A stretch of 64,000 nt of DNA, from the NCBI RefSeq assembly GCF_013177295.1, contig NZ_CP053642.1:1116001-1180000 (forward strand). The letters are read 5' to 3'. The notes under the pieces are model-generated. The model worked only from the letters and a program-made list of their open reading frames with translations, ran no database searches and was not told the origin of the DNA. How positions within the stretch are numbered: position 1 is the stretch's first letter; each line of letters opens with the position of its first letter. The position numbers and the translations under genes were made by a program. The stretch comes from Actinomyces marmotae (lineage in GTDB: Bacteria; Actinomycetota; Actinomycetes; Actinomycetales; Actinomycetaceae). Shown piece by piece: positions 1-7,941 of this stretch.

Positions 1-69
1 CGAGAGCCTGTGAGGAGCGGGGTGAGCCCGGGCGCCGCGGCGCTGTGAGATGAAGCACCGCGGGGTGAT

Positions 70-99
70 TTGCGCGCGAGCGCTCCTCCTGGGTAACTT
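70..99 (+). promoter_or_regulatory. Probable promoter of tRNA-Leu(GAG)
   Basis: A TTGCGC box (70-75) and a TAACTT box (94-99) are separated by 18 bp, which would start transcription near 106, about 44 nt before the tRNA. The remainder of 1-149 shows no coding sequence. The call rests on box match and spacing only. Confidence 0.4.
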
Positions 100-149
100 T
101 CTCTGCGTTGCCGGCGCGGGATGCCCGAGCGGGCGGCGCAACTGAATAG

Positions 150-237
150 GTCCGAGTGGCGGAATTGGTAGACGCGCTAGCTTGAGGTGCTAGTGCCTTA
201 TTAAACGGGCGTGGGGGTTCAAGTCCCCCCTCGGACA
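150..237 (+). tRNA. tRNA-Leu (anticodon GAG)
   Basis: A full class II cloverleaf is visible. The acceptor stem GTCCGAG pairs with CTCGGAC (230-236) and the discriminator is A. The anticodon stem CTAGC/GCTAG encloses loop TTGAGGT, giving anticodon GAG. A long variable arm follows, as expected for leucine, then a T-arm containing GTTCAAGTC. No CCA is encoded. Confidence 0.97.
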
Positions 238-241
238 CGGC

Positions 242-284
242 GAGGGCGGGCCCCAGGAGTGATCCTGGGGCCCGCCCTCATTTT
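242..284. terminator. Strong intrinsic terminator, 17-bp stem with GTGA loop
   Basis: A perfect 17-bp inverted repeat (242-258 with 263-279) closes on the tetraloop GTGA, and TTTT follows at 281-284. It ends the tRNA-Leu transcript. Because the stem is symmetric and the convergent DUF805 gene ends at 327, it may also act on the minus strand. The GUGA loop is a GNRA tetraloop, and the tRNA-Val terminator at 56939-56976 has the same design. Confidence 0.9.
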
Positions 285-326
285 CTGCTCCCGGTTGTTT
301 TGCTTCCGGTTGCTCCCGGACGGGGC

Positions 327-878
327 TCAGGCCCACTTGGGCCGGAACAACTCCGGCCTCGATGACGACAGCAGCAGGACGAGCAGCCAGATCGGCCCGG
401 CGATGGGCACGAAGCTGATGAACCACCATCCGCCGGACTTGCCGACATCGTGGAGGCGGCGGACCTGGACCGCGATGGAGGGGATGATGAGAGCCAGGTT
501 GAAGATCGCAATGGCGATGAGGCAGGGGGTCGCGATGGCGACCGCCCAATCGGCCACATCGGGCTTGTCATAGACCGTCTTGGCGGGGATCTCGCCGACC
601 CTGAGCGAGACGACGGCGATCGTCAGCAGGCCGACGGAGACCAGGAGGCGGAACAGCAAGGGCCACACCAGCTCCGAGACCGAGGCGGTTCCCCGGAACT
701 GGGCGTAGCGGCGGAAGAAGCGGCGCAGGGCCTCGCCGAAGGAGGCCCCGGGGAGGGCGGCGAGCTCAGCGGGGAGCATGGGCGTCTGGGGCGCCCCAGG
801 AGCGGGGGCGCCCATGGGGTCGCCGGGCTGGGCATAGGGAACCTGAGGAGGCTGGATGCTTCCATGGGAAACGGACAA
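327..878 (-). CDS. DUF805 family membrane protein
   Basis: This is a DUF805 (YhaH-like) inner-membrane protein of unknown function, about 183 aa. A Pro/Gly-rich cytoplasmic N-terminus is followed by the aromatic/Arg segment FFRRYAQFRG, several hydrophobic helices, and the family hallmark RRLHDVGKSGGWW near the C-terminus. I chose the TTG start at 878 because AGGAG lies 5 nt upstream of it. The upstream in-frame ATG (953) overlaps a TACGAT -10 box (957-952 on the minus strand), so it should not lie within the transcript. The gene stands alone and converges on the tRNA-Leu terminator. The family call is firm; the start is moderately sure and the role is unknown. Confidence 0.85.
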   Translation of the reverse strand: MSVSHGSIQPPQVPYAQPGDPMGAPAPGAPQTPMLPAELAALPGASFGEALRRFFRRYAQFRGTASVSELVWPLLFRLLVSVGLLTIAVVSLRVGEIPAKTVYDKPDVADWAVAIATPCLIAIAIFNLALIIPSIAVQVRRLHDVGKSGGWWFISFVPIAGPIWLLVLLLSSSRPELFRPKWA

Positions 879-1080
879 GATGACTCCTGTTGGTGAAAGA
901 CAAGGACTTACGGCCTGCGATGATGTTGGCTCATCGCCAGAACCGCCGCACATCGTAACGGATTCGTATCGCCCTTGACGTGGACCTCGATCCGCGCCGC
1001 GCGGGGCGGTCGCCCCCGTGCCGGGCTCCGCGGCTGCCGTTCCGGCCAGGGGCGGCGGGCCGCCTGATTAGGATCGGGGC

Positions 1081-2226
1081 ATGCAGCCCTTCGAGATCAC
1101 CGTCCCAGCCGAGGCGGGCCGCCCGGGCCTCCTCCTGTCCGCGCCCACGATGGACGACGCCGAGCGGGTCCACGAGATCTGCCAGGACCCCGAGATCCAC
1201 CGCTGGACGCTCGCCCCCTCGCCCTATTCCCTCGACGACGCCAGGCGCTACCTCGCCGACGTTGTCGCCCCCGGCTGGGAGACGGGGAGCGAGTTCACCT
1301 GGGCCATCCGCGAGCGGCGCGGCGCGGGTGGGGATGGCGCGGACGGGAGGCTCGTGGGGATGATCGGGCTGCGCCTCGACTCCTCCGGCAGGGGCGATCT
1401 CGGCTTCTGGGTGGCGCCCGAGGCCCGCGGCAGGGGGGTGGCCACTCGGGCGGCGGGCGCCGTGGTCGATGCCGCCCTCGATCCCGGCGCCCTGGCCCTT
1501 CCCGCCGTGTCCTGGAGCTGCTGGATCGAGGACGGCGTGCCCAACTGGCCGTCGTGGCGGATCGCCTGGTCCCTCGGCTTCACCCGCGAGGGGCTGCGGC
1601 GCGCGGCCCTCGTGCGCGATGGGCGCCGCCTCGACGAGTGGACGGCCACGCTCCTGGCCGGGGAGCCCCGGCGCCCCGTGGCCCCCTGGGACGGGCCGGC
1701 GGTGCCCGCTCAGGCCCCGCTCGTCGCTCATGACGGCGTCGGCGAGCGCGAGGGCGACGACCCTGAGGCGCTCGTGCGGCGGTTCCACCGCGTCTACGGG
1801 CTGCCCATCCGCGACGATGGGCCGAGCCTGGATCGCGAGAGCCTGGACATGCGGATGAGCCTGATCGCCGAGGAGTTCGCCGAGCTGACCGGCGCCGTCT
1901 ACGGCCGGGCCGCCAGGGCTGAGATCGAGGCCGCCTGCACCCGGGCGCGCGCGGCCGACGACGGCTCCCGGGACCTCGTCGAGACGGCGGACGCTCTGGC
2001 GGACCTCGTCTACGTCATCTATGGGATGGCCCTGGAGACCGGCATCGACCTGGCCGCCGTGCTGGCCGAGGTGCAGCGCTCCAACATGTCCAAGCTGGGC
2101 GAGGACGGGCGCCCGATCTACCGTGAGGACGGCAAGGTCCTCAAGGGCCCGGGCTACTTCCCGCCGGATGTGGCCCGAGTGCTGCGCGAGCCGCGCGGGA
2201 TCGACCGGGCCCGCGGGCAGCGGTAA
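1081..2226 (+). CDS. GNAT acetyltransferase fused to MazG-like pyrophosphohydrolase
   Basis: A two-domain protein of 381 aa. Residues ~1-205 resemble RimJ/RimL-type GNAT N-acetyltransferases: an MQPFEITVPAE start, DLGFWVAPEARGRGVATRA as the acetyl-CoA-binding A motif, and a later segment ending SLGFTREG. Residues ~220-375 are an all-alpha NTP-pyrophosphatase of the MazG / PRA-PH-like group. The metal-binding pair is visible as EEFAEL and ETADALADLVY, followed by the family tail RSNMSKLGEDG and VLKGPGYFPPD. Such a protein could acetylate an amine on one half and hydrolyse a nucleotide or nucleotide-like pyrophosphate on the other; the substrates are unknown. The start is supported by TAGGAT (1069-1074) 6 nt before ATG, a leaderless promoter. 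There are no operon partners. Confidence 0.85.
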   Translation: MQPFEITVPAEAGRPGLLLSAPTMDDAERVHEICQDPEIHRWTLAPSPYSLDDARRYLADVVAPGWETGSEFTWAIRERRGAGGDGADGRLVGMIGLRLDSSGRGDLGFWVAPEARGRGVATRAAGAVVDAALDPGALALPAVSWSCWIEDGVPNWPSWRIAWSLGFTREGLRRAALVRDGRRLDEWTATLLAGEPRRPVAPWDGPAVPAQAPLVAHDGVGEREGDDPEALVRRFHRVYGLPIRDDGPSLDRESLDMRMSLIAEEFAELTGAVYGRAARAEIEAACTRARAADDGSRDLVETADALADLVYVIYGMALETGIDLAAVLAEVQRSNMSKLGEDGRPIYREDGKVLKGPGYFPPDVARVLREPRGIDRARGQR

Positions 2227-2364
2227 GGGCCCGGGACTCGCCGTGCGGGGGCGCCCGGTATTGGGAAGCGCGCCGGGATCGGGATAGCCTGGCCCGGCCC
2301 ACAGCAGAATCGGTCGGCCCGGTCCGAGGACGGACCCGCGCCCGGCCCCCGTGAGAGGACCCCC

Positions 2365-3459
2365 ATGGCACGTGTCACCATCGTCGGCGGAGGCTACGGC
2401 GGCATCACCCTGGCCAAGGCGCTCGACGGCATCGCCGAGGTCACCCTGGTCGAGCAGAAGGACGCCTTCGTCCACCACGCCGCCTCCCTGCGCGCGGCGG
2501 TGGATGCGGAGTGGTCGGAGAAGATCTTCCTGCCCTACGACAGGCTCCTGACCAACGGCCGCGTGGTGCGCGGCACCGCCATGGCGGTTAAGGGCACCAC
2601 CGTCCAGGTCTCCGGCGAGGGCGATATCCAGGCCGACCACCTCGTGCTCGCCACGGGCACCAACTACCCGTTCCCCGCCAAGCACCTGGAGTCCACGGCG
2701 GCGATCGCCAAGGCCCGCATCGAGCGCGTGCGAGCCTCCCTGGGCTCCGCCAAGCGCGCCCTCATCCTGGGCGCGGGCGCCGTCGGCCTGGAGTTCGCCG
2801 GCGAGATCACCTCCGCCTTCCCGGACCTGCGCGTGACCATCGTCGAGGCCGGCCCCACCATCCTGCCGCAGGGCGACTACAAGGCCGAGTTGCGCGACTC
2901 GATCGCCGCCCAGCTTGCCGAGCGCGGCGTTGAGATCATCACCGGGGACACCCTGGCCTACCTGCCCCCGATCGACATCGGCGGCCTCGCCCCCTTCCGC
3001 GTGACCACCACCGGTGGGCGCACCATCGAGGCCGACATCTGGTTCCGCGCCTACGGGGCCTCCGCCGCCACGGGCTTCCTCGGCGAGGACTACGACGAGA
3101 TCCGCCGCTATGACGGCACGATCCGCGTGGATGACAAGCTCCGGGTCATCGATCACCCGGGCGTGTGGGCCATCGGGGACATCGCCGACGTCCGCGAGTC
3201 CAACCGCGCCCAGCACGCTCGTGACCACGCTGCCGTCGTCGCCCAGAACATCCAGGACATCATGGCGGGCCGCGAGCCGTCGGCCTCCTACGCGCCCCAG
3301 TCCGATCTCGTCGTGCTCCCGCTGGGGCCGGTCGGCGGCGCCTCCCAGGTGCTCAAGGACGGGGTGAGCGTGGTCGAGGGCCCCGAGTTCACCAATCGCA
3401 TCAAGGGCGAGGACCTGTTCACGGAGAATCTGCGCGAGCAGCTCGGCCTGGCCGGTTGA
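2365..3459 (+). CDS. FAD-dependent NAD(P)H oxidoreductase (AIF/FSP1-like, NDH-2 superfamily)
   Basis: A 364-aa pyridine nucleotide-disulfide oxidoreductase fold. The N-terminal FAD site is VTIVGGGYGGITLAKAL, a second Rossmann site for NAD(P)H is ALILGAGAVGLEFAGEI near residues 130-150, and the late FAD-contact motif is GVWAIGDIAD. No CxxxxC redox pair is present, which points to NDH-2/AIFM2-like quinone or ferredoxin reductases rather than thioredoxin reductases. No membrane anchor is evident. GAGAGGA lies 5 nt before the ATG. The gene is monocistronic and ends at a hairpin. The physiological electron acceptor cannot be told from the sequence. Confidence 0.85.
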   Translation: MARVTIVGGGYGGITLAKALDGIAEVTLVEQKDAFVHHAASLRAAVDAEWSEKIFLPYDRLLTNGRVVRGTAMAVKGTTVQVSGEGDIQADHLVLATGTNYPFPAKHLESTAAIAKARIERVRASLGSAKRALILGAGAVGLEFAGEITSAFPDLRVTIVEAGPTILPQGDYKAELRDSIAAQLAERGVEIITGDTLAYLPPIDIGGLAPFRVTTTGGRTIEADIWFRAYGASAATGFLGEDYDEIRRYDGTIRVDDKLRVIDHPGVWAIGDIADVRESNRAQHARDHAAVVAQNIQDIMAGREPSASYAPQSDLVVLPLGPVGGASQVLKDGVSVVEGPEFTNRIKGEDLFTENLREQLGLAG

Positions 3460-3490
3460 CCTCCTCGCCCCCGCCCGGGCGCGGCCGCGG

Positions 3491-3523
3491 GCGTCCTGGC
3501 CCCCTCACGCGGGGCCAGGACGC
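3491..3523 (+). terminator. Hairpin terminator after the FAD oxidoreductase
   Basis: A perfect 13-bp stem (3491-3503 with 3511-3523) encloses a 7-nt loop. No T-tract follows, as is usual for actinobacterial terminators. Confidence 0.6.
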
Positions 3524-3566
3524 TGATGTGGTGCGCGCCGCCGGGGGATGCCGGTAGGCTGGCGCC

Positions 3567-3866
3567 ATGACGAACGACCCGCGGTCCGCGCTCAACCGAC
3601 TCATCGCCGCCTTCGAGGCCCACCTCGACGCCGCCGCGACGGGTGATGAGAACTCGCCGGCAGTGGTCGCCGCTGAGAACGCCCTCCAGGACGCCTTCAT
3701 CACCTACGACGACGTCCTGTTCACCGCCTACGGCATCGAACTCCCCTTCGACACCTACGACGATGACGACGACATCATCGACATCGATGACGACGATGAT
3801 GAGGATGACGACGTCGACTATGACGATGATGAGGACGATGACGTCGACTACGACGATGAGGACTGA
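3567..3866 (+). CDS. Small protein with a long Asp/Glu tail, function unknown
   Basis: A 99-aa protein. Residues 1-65 look like a short helical domain (ALNRLIAAFEAHLDAAA... ALQDAFITYDDVLFTAYG). The last ~38 residues are almost only D, E, I, V and Y, giving a very acidic, probably disordered tail. Similar small proteins occur in other actinobacteria, where from memory they sometimes carry misleading 'primosomal protein' labels; I see nothing that supports a primosome role. TAGGCT (3555-3560) lies 6 nt before ATG, so the gene is probably leaderless. The acidic tail could mimic DNA or bind cations or basic proteins, but this is inference. The gene converges on the aldo/keto reductase, ending 32 bp away. 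Confidence 0.75.
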   Translation: MTNDPRSALNRLIAAFEAHLDAAATGDENSPAVVAAENALQDAFITYDDVLFTAYGIELPFDTYDDDDDIIDIDDDDDEDDDVDYDDDEDDDVDYDDED

Positions 3867-3898
3867 TCTGCCGGGCCCCGTCGGGGCGGCCTGATCGG

Positions 3899-4879
3899 TC
3901 AGAATCTCTCGGGGTAGCCGATCCTCGGGGCGCTGACCTCGCCGAGGGCGTGGCGGATCTGCGTGGGCAGATCGAGGTCCTGCGCTGAGAGCGCTCCTTG
4001 GAGTTGCGCCGGGGTGCGGGCTCCCACGATCGTGGAGGCGATGCCCTCGGCATCGCGGGCCCAGGCGAGCGCCACCTCGACGGGCTTGCGGTCCAGGCCC
4101 GCGGCGGCCGTGGCCACCGACTCCACGATGCCCCGGTGCTCGCTGCCCAGGTACGCCGAGGCGTAGGAGCGCAGGTGCGGGGAGGCGGCCCGCGAGTCCG
4201 CGGGGATCGTGGCCCGGTACTTGCCGCTGAGGACCCCCCGGCCCAGTGGCGCGTAGCCGATAACGCCGAAGCCCATGGCCTCGGCGGCGGGGATGACCTC
4301 CCGCTCGATGCCCCGGTTGAGCAGGGAGTGCTCCACCTCGACGGCGGCCATCCCGGGCGCGTCAGGGCCCTCGGCGAGCAGGCTGGCGACGCGCGCGCTC
4401 GCCCACGCGGGATGGTTGGAGACCCCCACGTAGCGGGCCCGACCGGAGGCGACGGCGCGACGCAGGGCGTCGGCCGTCTCCTCCAGGGGGGTGGCGGGGT
4501 CGGGGACCTGGACGAGCCACAGGTCGAGATGGTCCGTGCCCAGGGTCTCCAGGGTCGCGTCGAGGCTGTCCAGGAGCGTGCCGCGCGAGGCATCGGCGGT
4601 GGCCGGGCCATCGCCCGTGCGCCAGGTGCGGACCCCCGCCTTGGACACGATGATGAGGTCCTGGCGGTTGACGTAGTCGCGCAGGAGGGTACCGATGGTG
4701 CGCTCGGCCAGGCCCTCGGTGTAGGTGGCGGCGGTGTCCAGGAGGGTGCCGCCGGCGTCGAGGAAGATCCCAAGCTGGTCCTTGGCCTCGACCTCGTCGG
4801 TGTCCCGGCCCCAGGTCATCGTGCCGAGGCCGACGGCGGACACGCGCAGGCCGGTGCGGCCCAGTCTCCTGTACTCCAT
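3899..4879 (-). CDS. Aldo/keto reductase
   Basis: An NADPH-dependent aldo/keto reductase of the bacterial YajO/PdxI-like branch, 326 aa, with a TIM-barrel fold. Visible motifs are MEYRRLGRTGLRVSAVGLGTMTWG at the N-terminus (two halves of one signature), LLDTAATYTEGLAERTIG (catalytic Asp and Tyr), IVSKAGV (catalytic Lys), DLWLVQVPDP and GVSNHPAWASA. The usual catalytic His of the 'LxxxHxPD' segment is Gln here (LWLVQVPDP), which may affect rate or substrate range. The start at 4879 is chosen because a TACCTT box (4892-4887, minus) lies exactly 7 nt upstream of the ATG; the longer frame from 4927 would run through the promoter. Confidence 0.88.
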   Translation of the reverse strand: MEYRRLGRTGLRVSAVGLGTMTWGRDTDEVEAKDQLGIFLDAGGTLLDTAATYTEGLAERTIGTLLRDYVNRQDLIIVSKAGVRTWRTGDGPATADASRGTLLDSLDATLETLGTDHLDLWLVQVPDPATPLEETADALRRAVASGRARYVGVSNHPAWASARVASLLAEGPDAPGMAAVEVEHSLLNRGIEREVIPAAEAMGFGVIGYAPLGRGVLSGKYRATIPADSRAASPHLRSYASAYLGSEHRGIVESVATAAAGLDRKPVEVALAWARDAEGIASTIVGARTPAQLQGALSAQDLDLPTQIRHALGEVSAPRIGYPERF

Positions 4880-4948
4880 GCCGCCAAAGGTACCCGCCCC
4901 GGCGCCGAATCCTCGTGCCGCGCGCACCGGGGCGGGGTGGCGGCCCCG

Positions 4949-5170
4949 CTACTTGCGAACCGTCATGGTCCAGGAGGCGGGGCCGACGGTCTCGAACTCG
5001 GTGACGGTGTAGCCGTTCTTCGCGGCCCAGGCGGGCAGGGTCTCTGTTCCCTGGGTGCAGTCGAAGGCGATGACGAGCTCGTCGCCGGCGTCGAGGTCCT
5101 CCATGGCCTCCTCCGCCTCCATGACGGGGAAGGGGCAGACCTGGCCGTTGGTCTCGAGGATCGTGCGCAT
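4949..5170 (-). CDS. TusA/YeeD-like sulfur carrier protein
   Basis: A 73-aa SirA/TusA-family protein with the signature CPFPVMEAEEAM, whose Cys carries a persulfide. The family relays sulfur between carriers. YeeD-type members sit beside YeeE/TsuA transporters and help release sulfur from imported thiosulfate. AAAGGA lies 7 nt before ATG. The gene is second in an operon, 68 nt after the YeeE-like gene, so a YeeE-YeeD thiosulfate uptake module is the natural reading. The family is clear; the substrate is inferred from context. Confidence 0.9.
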   Translation of the reverse strand: MRTILETNGQVCPFPVMEAEEAMEDLDAGDELVIAFDCTQGTETLPAWAAKNGYTVTEFETVGPASWTMTVRK

Positions 5171-5238
5171 GATGGCGTCCTTTCAGCGTGAAGGTATCGG
5201 TGTGAAGGGGGATGGGGGCGCGCCGTCGCCCCCGCGGG

Positions 5239-6354
5239 TTAGGCGCGGGCGGGCGCGGCCTCGCGGGCGGGGGAGGGCTCAGCGGCGCCGGCCGTCTTGG
5301 CGCGGGCGGCGCGGGCGGCGCGCCGCTTCTGGCGGGGGCGGATGAGCAGCGCCCAGGCGGCGGCTCCGACCCCGAGGACCTGGAAGACCAGCGCGATCCA
5401 GCCCTGCCAGGACAGCAGGGAGGTCTGCACGAGGGCGTTGCCGATAGAGCAGCCGCCGGCCCAGGCGGCGCCCACGCCCATGAGGACGCCGCCCAGGATG
5501 GAGCGGATGATGATGGTGGCGTCGGGGACGCGCACGCGGAACTCGCCGGAGGCCTTCGCGGCGATGAAGGAGCCCAGGAGGATGCCCAGCACGAGCAGGA
5601 CGCCCCAGTCGAAGCGGCCGGTGTCCCCGGTGACGATGACGCCGATGAGGTTGGCCGACGGCGTCGTGATGCCCAGGCCGTCCTCGCGGCCGGCCGCCCA
5701 GGACAGGGGCCAGGCGGCGGTCGCGACGATCCCGACGATCGCCCCGGTGGCCAGGGGGTTCCAGCGCTTCTCCAGGAGCAGGTGGGCCAGGCCGGCGCGG
5801 CGGGCGGGCAGGGTGGGCTGGGGGCCGCGCGCAGCGGTGAGGCGCAACTGCCTGCGGGCCAGGAGGGCGACTCCGACAACGAAGGCCGCCACTCCCACCC
5901 ACTGGGGCAGGTGCAGCGCGGCCGGGATGGTGGTGAGCTCGGTGGTCCACAGGCCCTTCACCCAGCGGGTGGGGCCGGCGAGGATGCCGGTCTTGGCCGC
6001 GGCGGCGGATAGCGCGTAGGCGATGAGGGCGAACCAGGATCCGACGAGGCCCTCGCCGGCGCGGTAGTAGGTGCCGGTGGCGCAGCCTCCCGCCAGCACG
6101 ATGCCGACTCCGAAGAGGAGGGAGCCGACGGCGGTGGCGACCACGGAGAGCTGGGGCGCCTCCGGGGCGATGGCGCCGGTGAGGGTGAGTGCGAGGACGC
6201 CGACGGCCTGGACGGCGATGGCGATGAGGAAGGCGGTGAGCCAGAAGGAGGATCGTGAGACCCAGAGGTCCCGGAACGCGCCGGTGATGCAGAAGCGGCC
6301 GCGTTGGAGGATGAAGCCGAGGGTGGCTCCGGTGATCAGTCCGGTGATGATCAT
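5239..6354 (-). CDS. YeeE/YedE (TsuA-like) sulfur-compound transporter
   Basis: A 371-aa polytopic membrane protein of the DUF395 family. Two repeated halves each carry the small-residue/Cys pore signatures: GRFCITGAFRD, GGCATGTYYRAGEG and GGCSIGNALVQ. In TsuA the matching cysteines pass thiosulfate through the membrane by transient S-S-H-S contacts. The start is at 6354 because AGGAAGG lies 6 nt upstream and the hydrophobic sequence begins at once (MIITGLITGATLGF); the longer frame to 6516 adds an Arg/Pro-rich low-complexity stretch. The TusA-like gene follows. A 267-nt leader separates the gene from a small Cys-containing ORF that may regulate it. Confidence 0.88.
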   Translation of the reverse strand: MIITGLITGATLGFILQRGRFCITGAFRDLWVSRSSFWLTAFLIAIAVQAVGVLALTLTGAIAPEAPQLSVVATAVGSLLFGVGIVLAGGCATGTYYRAGEGLVGSWFALIAYALSAAAAKTGILAGPTRWVKGLWTTELTTIPAALHLPQWVGVAAFVVGVALLARRQLRLTAARGPQPTLPARRAGLAHLLLEKRWNPLATGAIVGIVATAAWPLSWAAGREDGLGITTPSANLIGVIVTGDTGRFDWGVLLVLGILLGSFIAAKASGEFRVRVPDATIIIRSILGGVLMGVGAAWAGGCSIGNALVQTSLLSWQGWIALVFQVLGVGAAAWALLIRPRQKRRAARAARAKTAGAAEPSPAREAAPARA

Positions 6355-6621
6355 GGGGGTCCTTCCTGGGGTGGGGCGCGGGTGCGGCGCCCGGTTGTTG
6401 GGAGGGCCCGGGTGACGGGGCGCGCGGCGCCGTGGCGCGGAGGCGCTGGGAGCGGCGGTGGTGCCGCGGTGACGCGTCGCGCGTTCGGCGGCCGCGAGGG
6501 GGCGCGGTGCCGTCACCCGGGGTGTCGGGTGAGTGGTGCGCCTGGTCCGGGGAGGCCGGCGCGGTTATCGCGCCGTGGCCGGTGAGGGGGCTCGCTGGGT
6601 GCTGGTCGCGGAGCGCTGCCC

Positions 6622-6705
6622 TCAGATCGCCTGGACCAGGCAGCGCATACACATGGCAACCCCGCCGAGGGCGGTGCGGTTGCGGCGTGCGTGGTCCGTG
6701 CTCAT
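6622..6705 (-). CDS. Possible Cys-containing leader peptide upstream of the sulfur transporter
   Basis: A 27-codon frame starts at ATG 6705 and ends at TGA; its C-terminal part reads MCMRCLVQAI, with two Cys codons near the end. A promoter-like TTGCCA-N18-TAGCGT lies just upstream. The ribosome binding site is weak (GGAC 6 nt before ATG). Cys-codon upstream ORFs regulating sulfur genes by attenuation are known in mycobacteria, and this position upstream of yeeE fits, but I cannot assign it to a known leader family. The remaining leader (6355-6621) holds no other convincing gene and no obvious poly-T terminator. It could instead be a chance frame. Confidence 0.4.
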   Translation of the reverse strand: MSTDHARRNRTALGGVAMCMRCLVQAI

Positions 6706-6754
6706 GCGATCGTCCGTTCAGTCGTGGCGCCGCGAGGTGCGGCGACGTGGCCGG

Positions 6755-6784
6755 ACGCTATCGGGGCGAGTCCCGCTGTGGCAA
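6755..6784 (-). promoter_or_regulatory. Probable promoter of the yeeE-tusA transcript
   Basis: On the minus strand TTGCCA (6784-6779) is followed after 18 bp by TAGCGT (6760-6755). Transcription would start near 6748, 43 nt before the leader ORF and ~395 nt before the transporter start codon. Confidence 0.5.
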
Positions 6785-6826
6785 GCGGTGTCCGCATGGC
6801 GACTCGCGCCGAGCGGGCCGGGCGCG

Positions 6827-7783
6827 TCAGCGGGCGCCTGCCGAGGCGACGCTGGCGCGGGCGGTGAGAAGGTGGGCGACGCCGTCGTCCGGCAGTGGGG
6901 GAGTCTCGCCGCCGAAGAGGGGGCAGTGGGGCTGGAAGGCGCACCAGCCGCACAGGGGGCCGCGCTTGGGGGTGAAGGCGCCGGCGTGGGCGCAATCCTC
7001 GATGTCGTCCCAGATGCGGGCCAGGCGCGTCTCGGTGGCCTCGAGCTCGGGCAGGCGCGGGTCATGGGTGAGGGTGCGGCCGTCCTTAAGGTAGAGGAGT
7101 TGGAGGCGGGCGGGGGCCCGCCCGCGCAGGCGCCACAGGACGAGCCCGTAGAAGCGCATCTGGAACAGCGCCTCCTCCTGGAATCTGGGGGAGGGGGACT
7201 TGCCGGTCTTGTAATCGACGACGCGCATGGCGCCGTCGGGGGCGATGTCGAGGCGGTCGACGAATCCGCGGATGAGCAGGCCGTCGGCGACCTCGGTCTC
7301 CACGAAGAGCTCGCGCTCGGCGGGGGCGAGGCGCTGAGGGTTCTCCATGCGGAAGTAGGAGGTGATGAGGTCTCGCGCCTGGCCGAGCCAGGCCTCGATC
7401 TGCGCGGGCTCCTCGAAAAGCCCCATGACCTCAGGGCTCTTGGCGCGGTGAGCCTCCCACTGCTCGGGCAGCATGGCGAGGGCGGCCTCCGGGGCGCGCT
7501 CGCGCGCGGGCAGGTCGTAGAGGCGCTCAAGGATCGCGTGGACGAGCGTGCCCTTGTGGGTGGCGAGGGAGCCGGGCTCGGCCAGGCCGTCCACGGCGCG
7601 CAGGCGGAACAGCAGGGGGCACTGGAGGAAGTCCTTGGCGCGTGATGGGGAGAGCGCCGCCCGGCGCGGCCCCCTGCGCGCGGAGCGGCCGGCGCCTGGG
7701 CCCGTGGCCCGCGGCCGGGTGGTAGCCGGGGCGGCGGGCCGCCCGGGGGATGAGGGCACTGCGGGTGCCGCATCTGCTGTCAT
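6827..7783 (-). CDS. RecB-family PD-(D/E)XK exonuclease
   Basis: A 318-aa protein of the RecB-like/Cas4-like nuclease family (PF12705-type). After a ~45-aa Pro/Ala-rich, Arg-rich leader come SPSRAKDFLQCPLLFRLRAVD, then GTLVHAILERLYDLP (active-site His), the catalytic core MRVVDYKTGK (D-x-K) and a C-terminal CGWCAFQPHCP. With the first Cys (FLQCP) this forms the four-Cys iron-sulfur cluster seen in AddB/Cas4-type nucleases. The start is supported by TACGGT (7795-7790, minus) 6 nt before ATG. It lies divergent from the STAND gene. In many actinobacteria this nuclease neighbours the trmI/ARC block, as it does here apart from the intervening genes. Confidence 0.88.
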   Translation of the reverse strand: MTADAAPAVPSSPGRPAAPATTRPRATGPGAGRSARRGPRRAALSPSRAKDFLQCPLLFRLRAVDGLAEPGSLATHKGTLVHAILERLYDLPARERAPEAALAMLPEQWEAHRAKSPEVMGLFEEPAQIEAWLGQARDLITSYFRMENPQRLAPAERELFVETEVADGLLIRGFVDRLDIAPDGAMRVVDYKTGKSPSPRFQEEALFQMRFYGLVLWRLRGRAPARLQLLYLKDGRTLTHDPRLPELEATETRLARIWDDIEDCAHAGAFTPKRGPLCGWCAFQPHCPLFGGETPPLPDDGVAHLLTARASVASAGAR

Positions 7784-7941
7784 GGTGGCACCGTACCCCG
7801 GGGCTCCGACATGAATCCGGGCGACGGGAGGGGGAGAGCGCGCGTGGGAAGGCGGTGAGGGCCTCTGGGCAGCGGCGTGGAGGGGCCCCTGGCCCGTATG
7901 TTCGTAAGAGTCCGTGGCCTGGTGAGAACTAGGATGCGGCT

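Noticed and set aside
879-953. Upstream ATG (953) for the DUF805 gene
   Set aside because: The ATG overlaps a TACGAT -10 box, and an AGGAG-TTG start exists at 878.
931-3228. 765-aa open frame on the minus strand
   Set aside because: It lies opposite the GNAT-MazG and FAD oxidoreductase genes, which have clear motifs. GC-rich coding sequence leaves long antisense frames open, and its product is Gly/Ala/Asp low-complexity.
6355-6516. 54-residue N-terminal extension of the YeeE-like transporter
   Set aside because: It is Arg/Pro-rich with no membrane or signal character, and AGGAAGG precedes ATG 6354.
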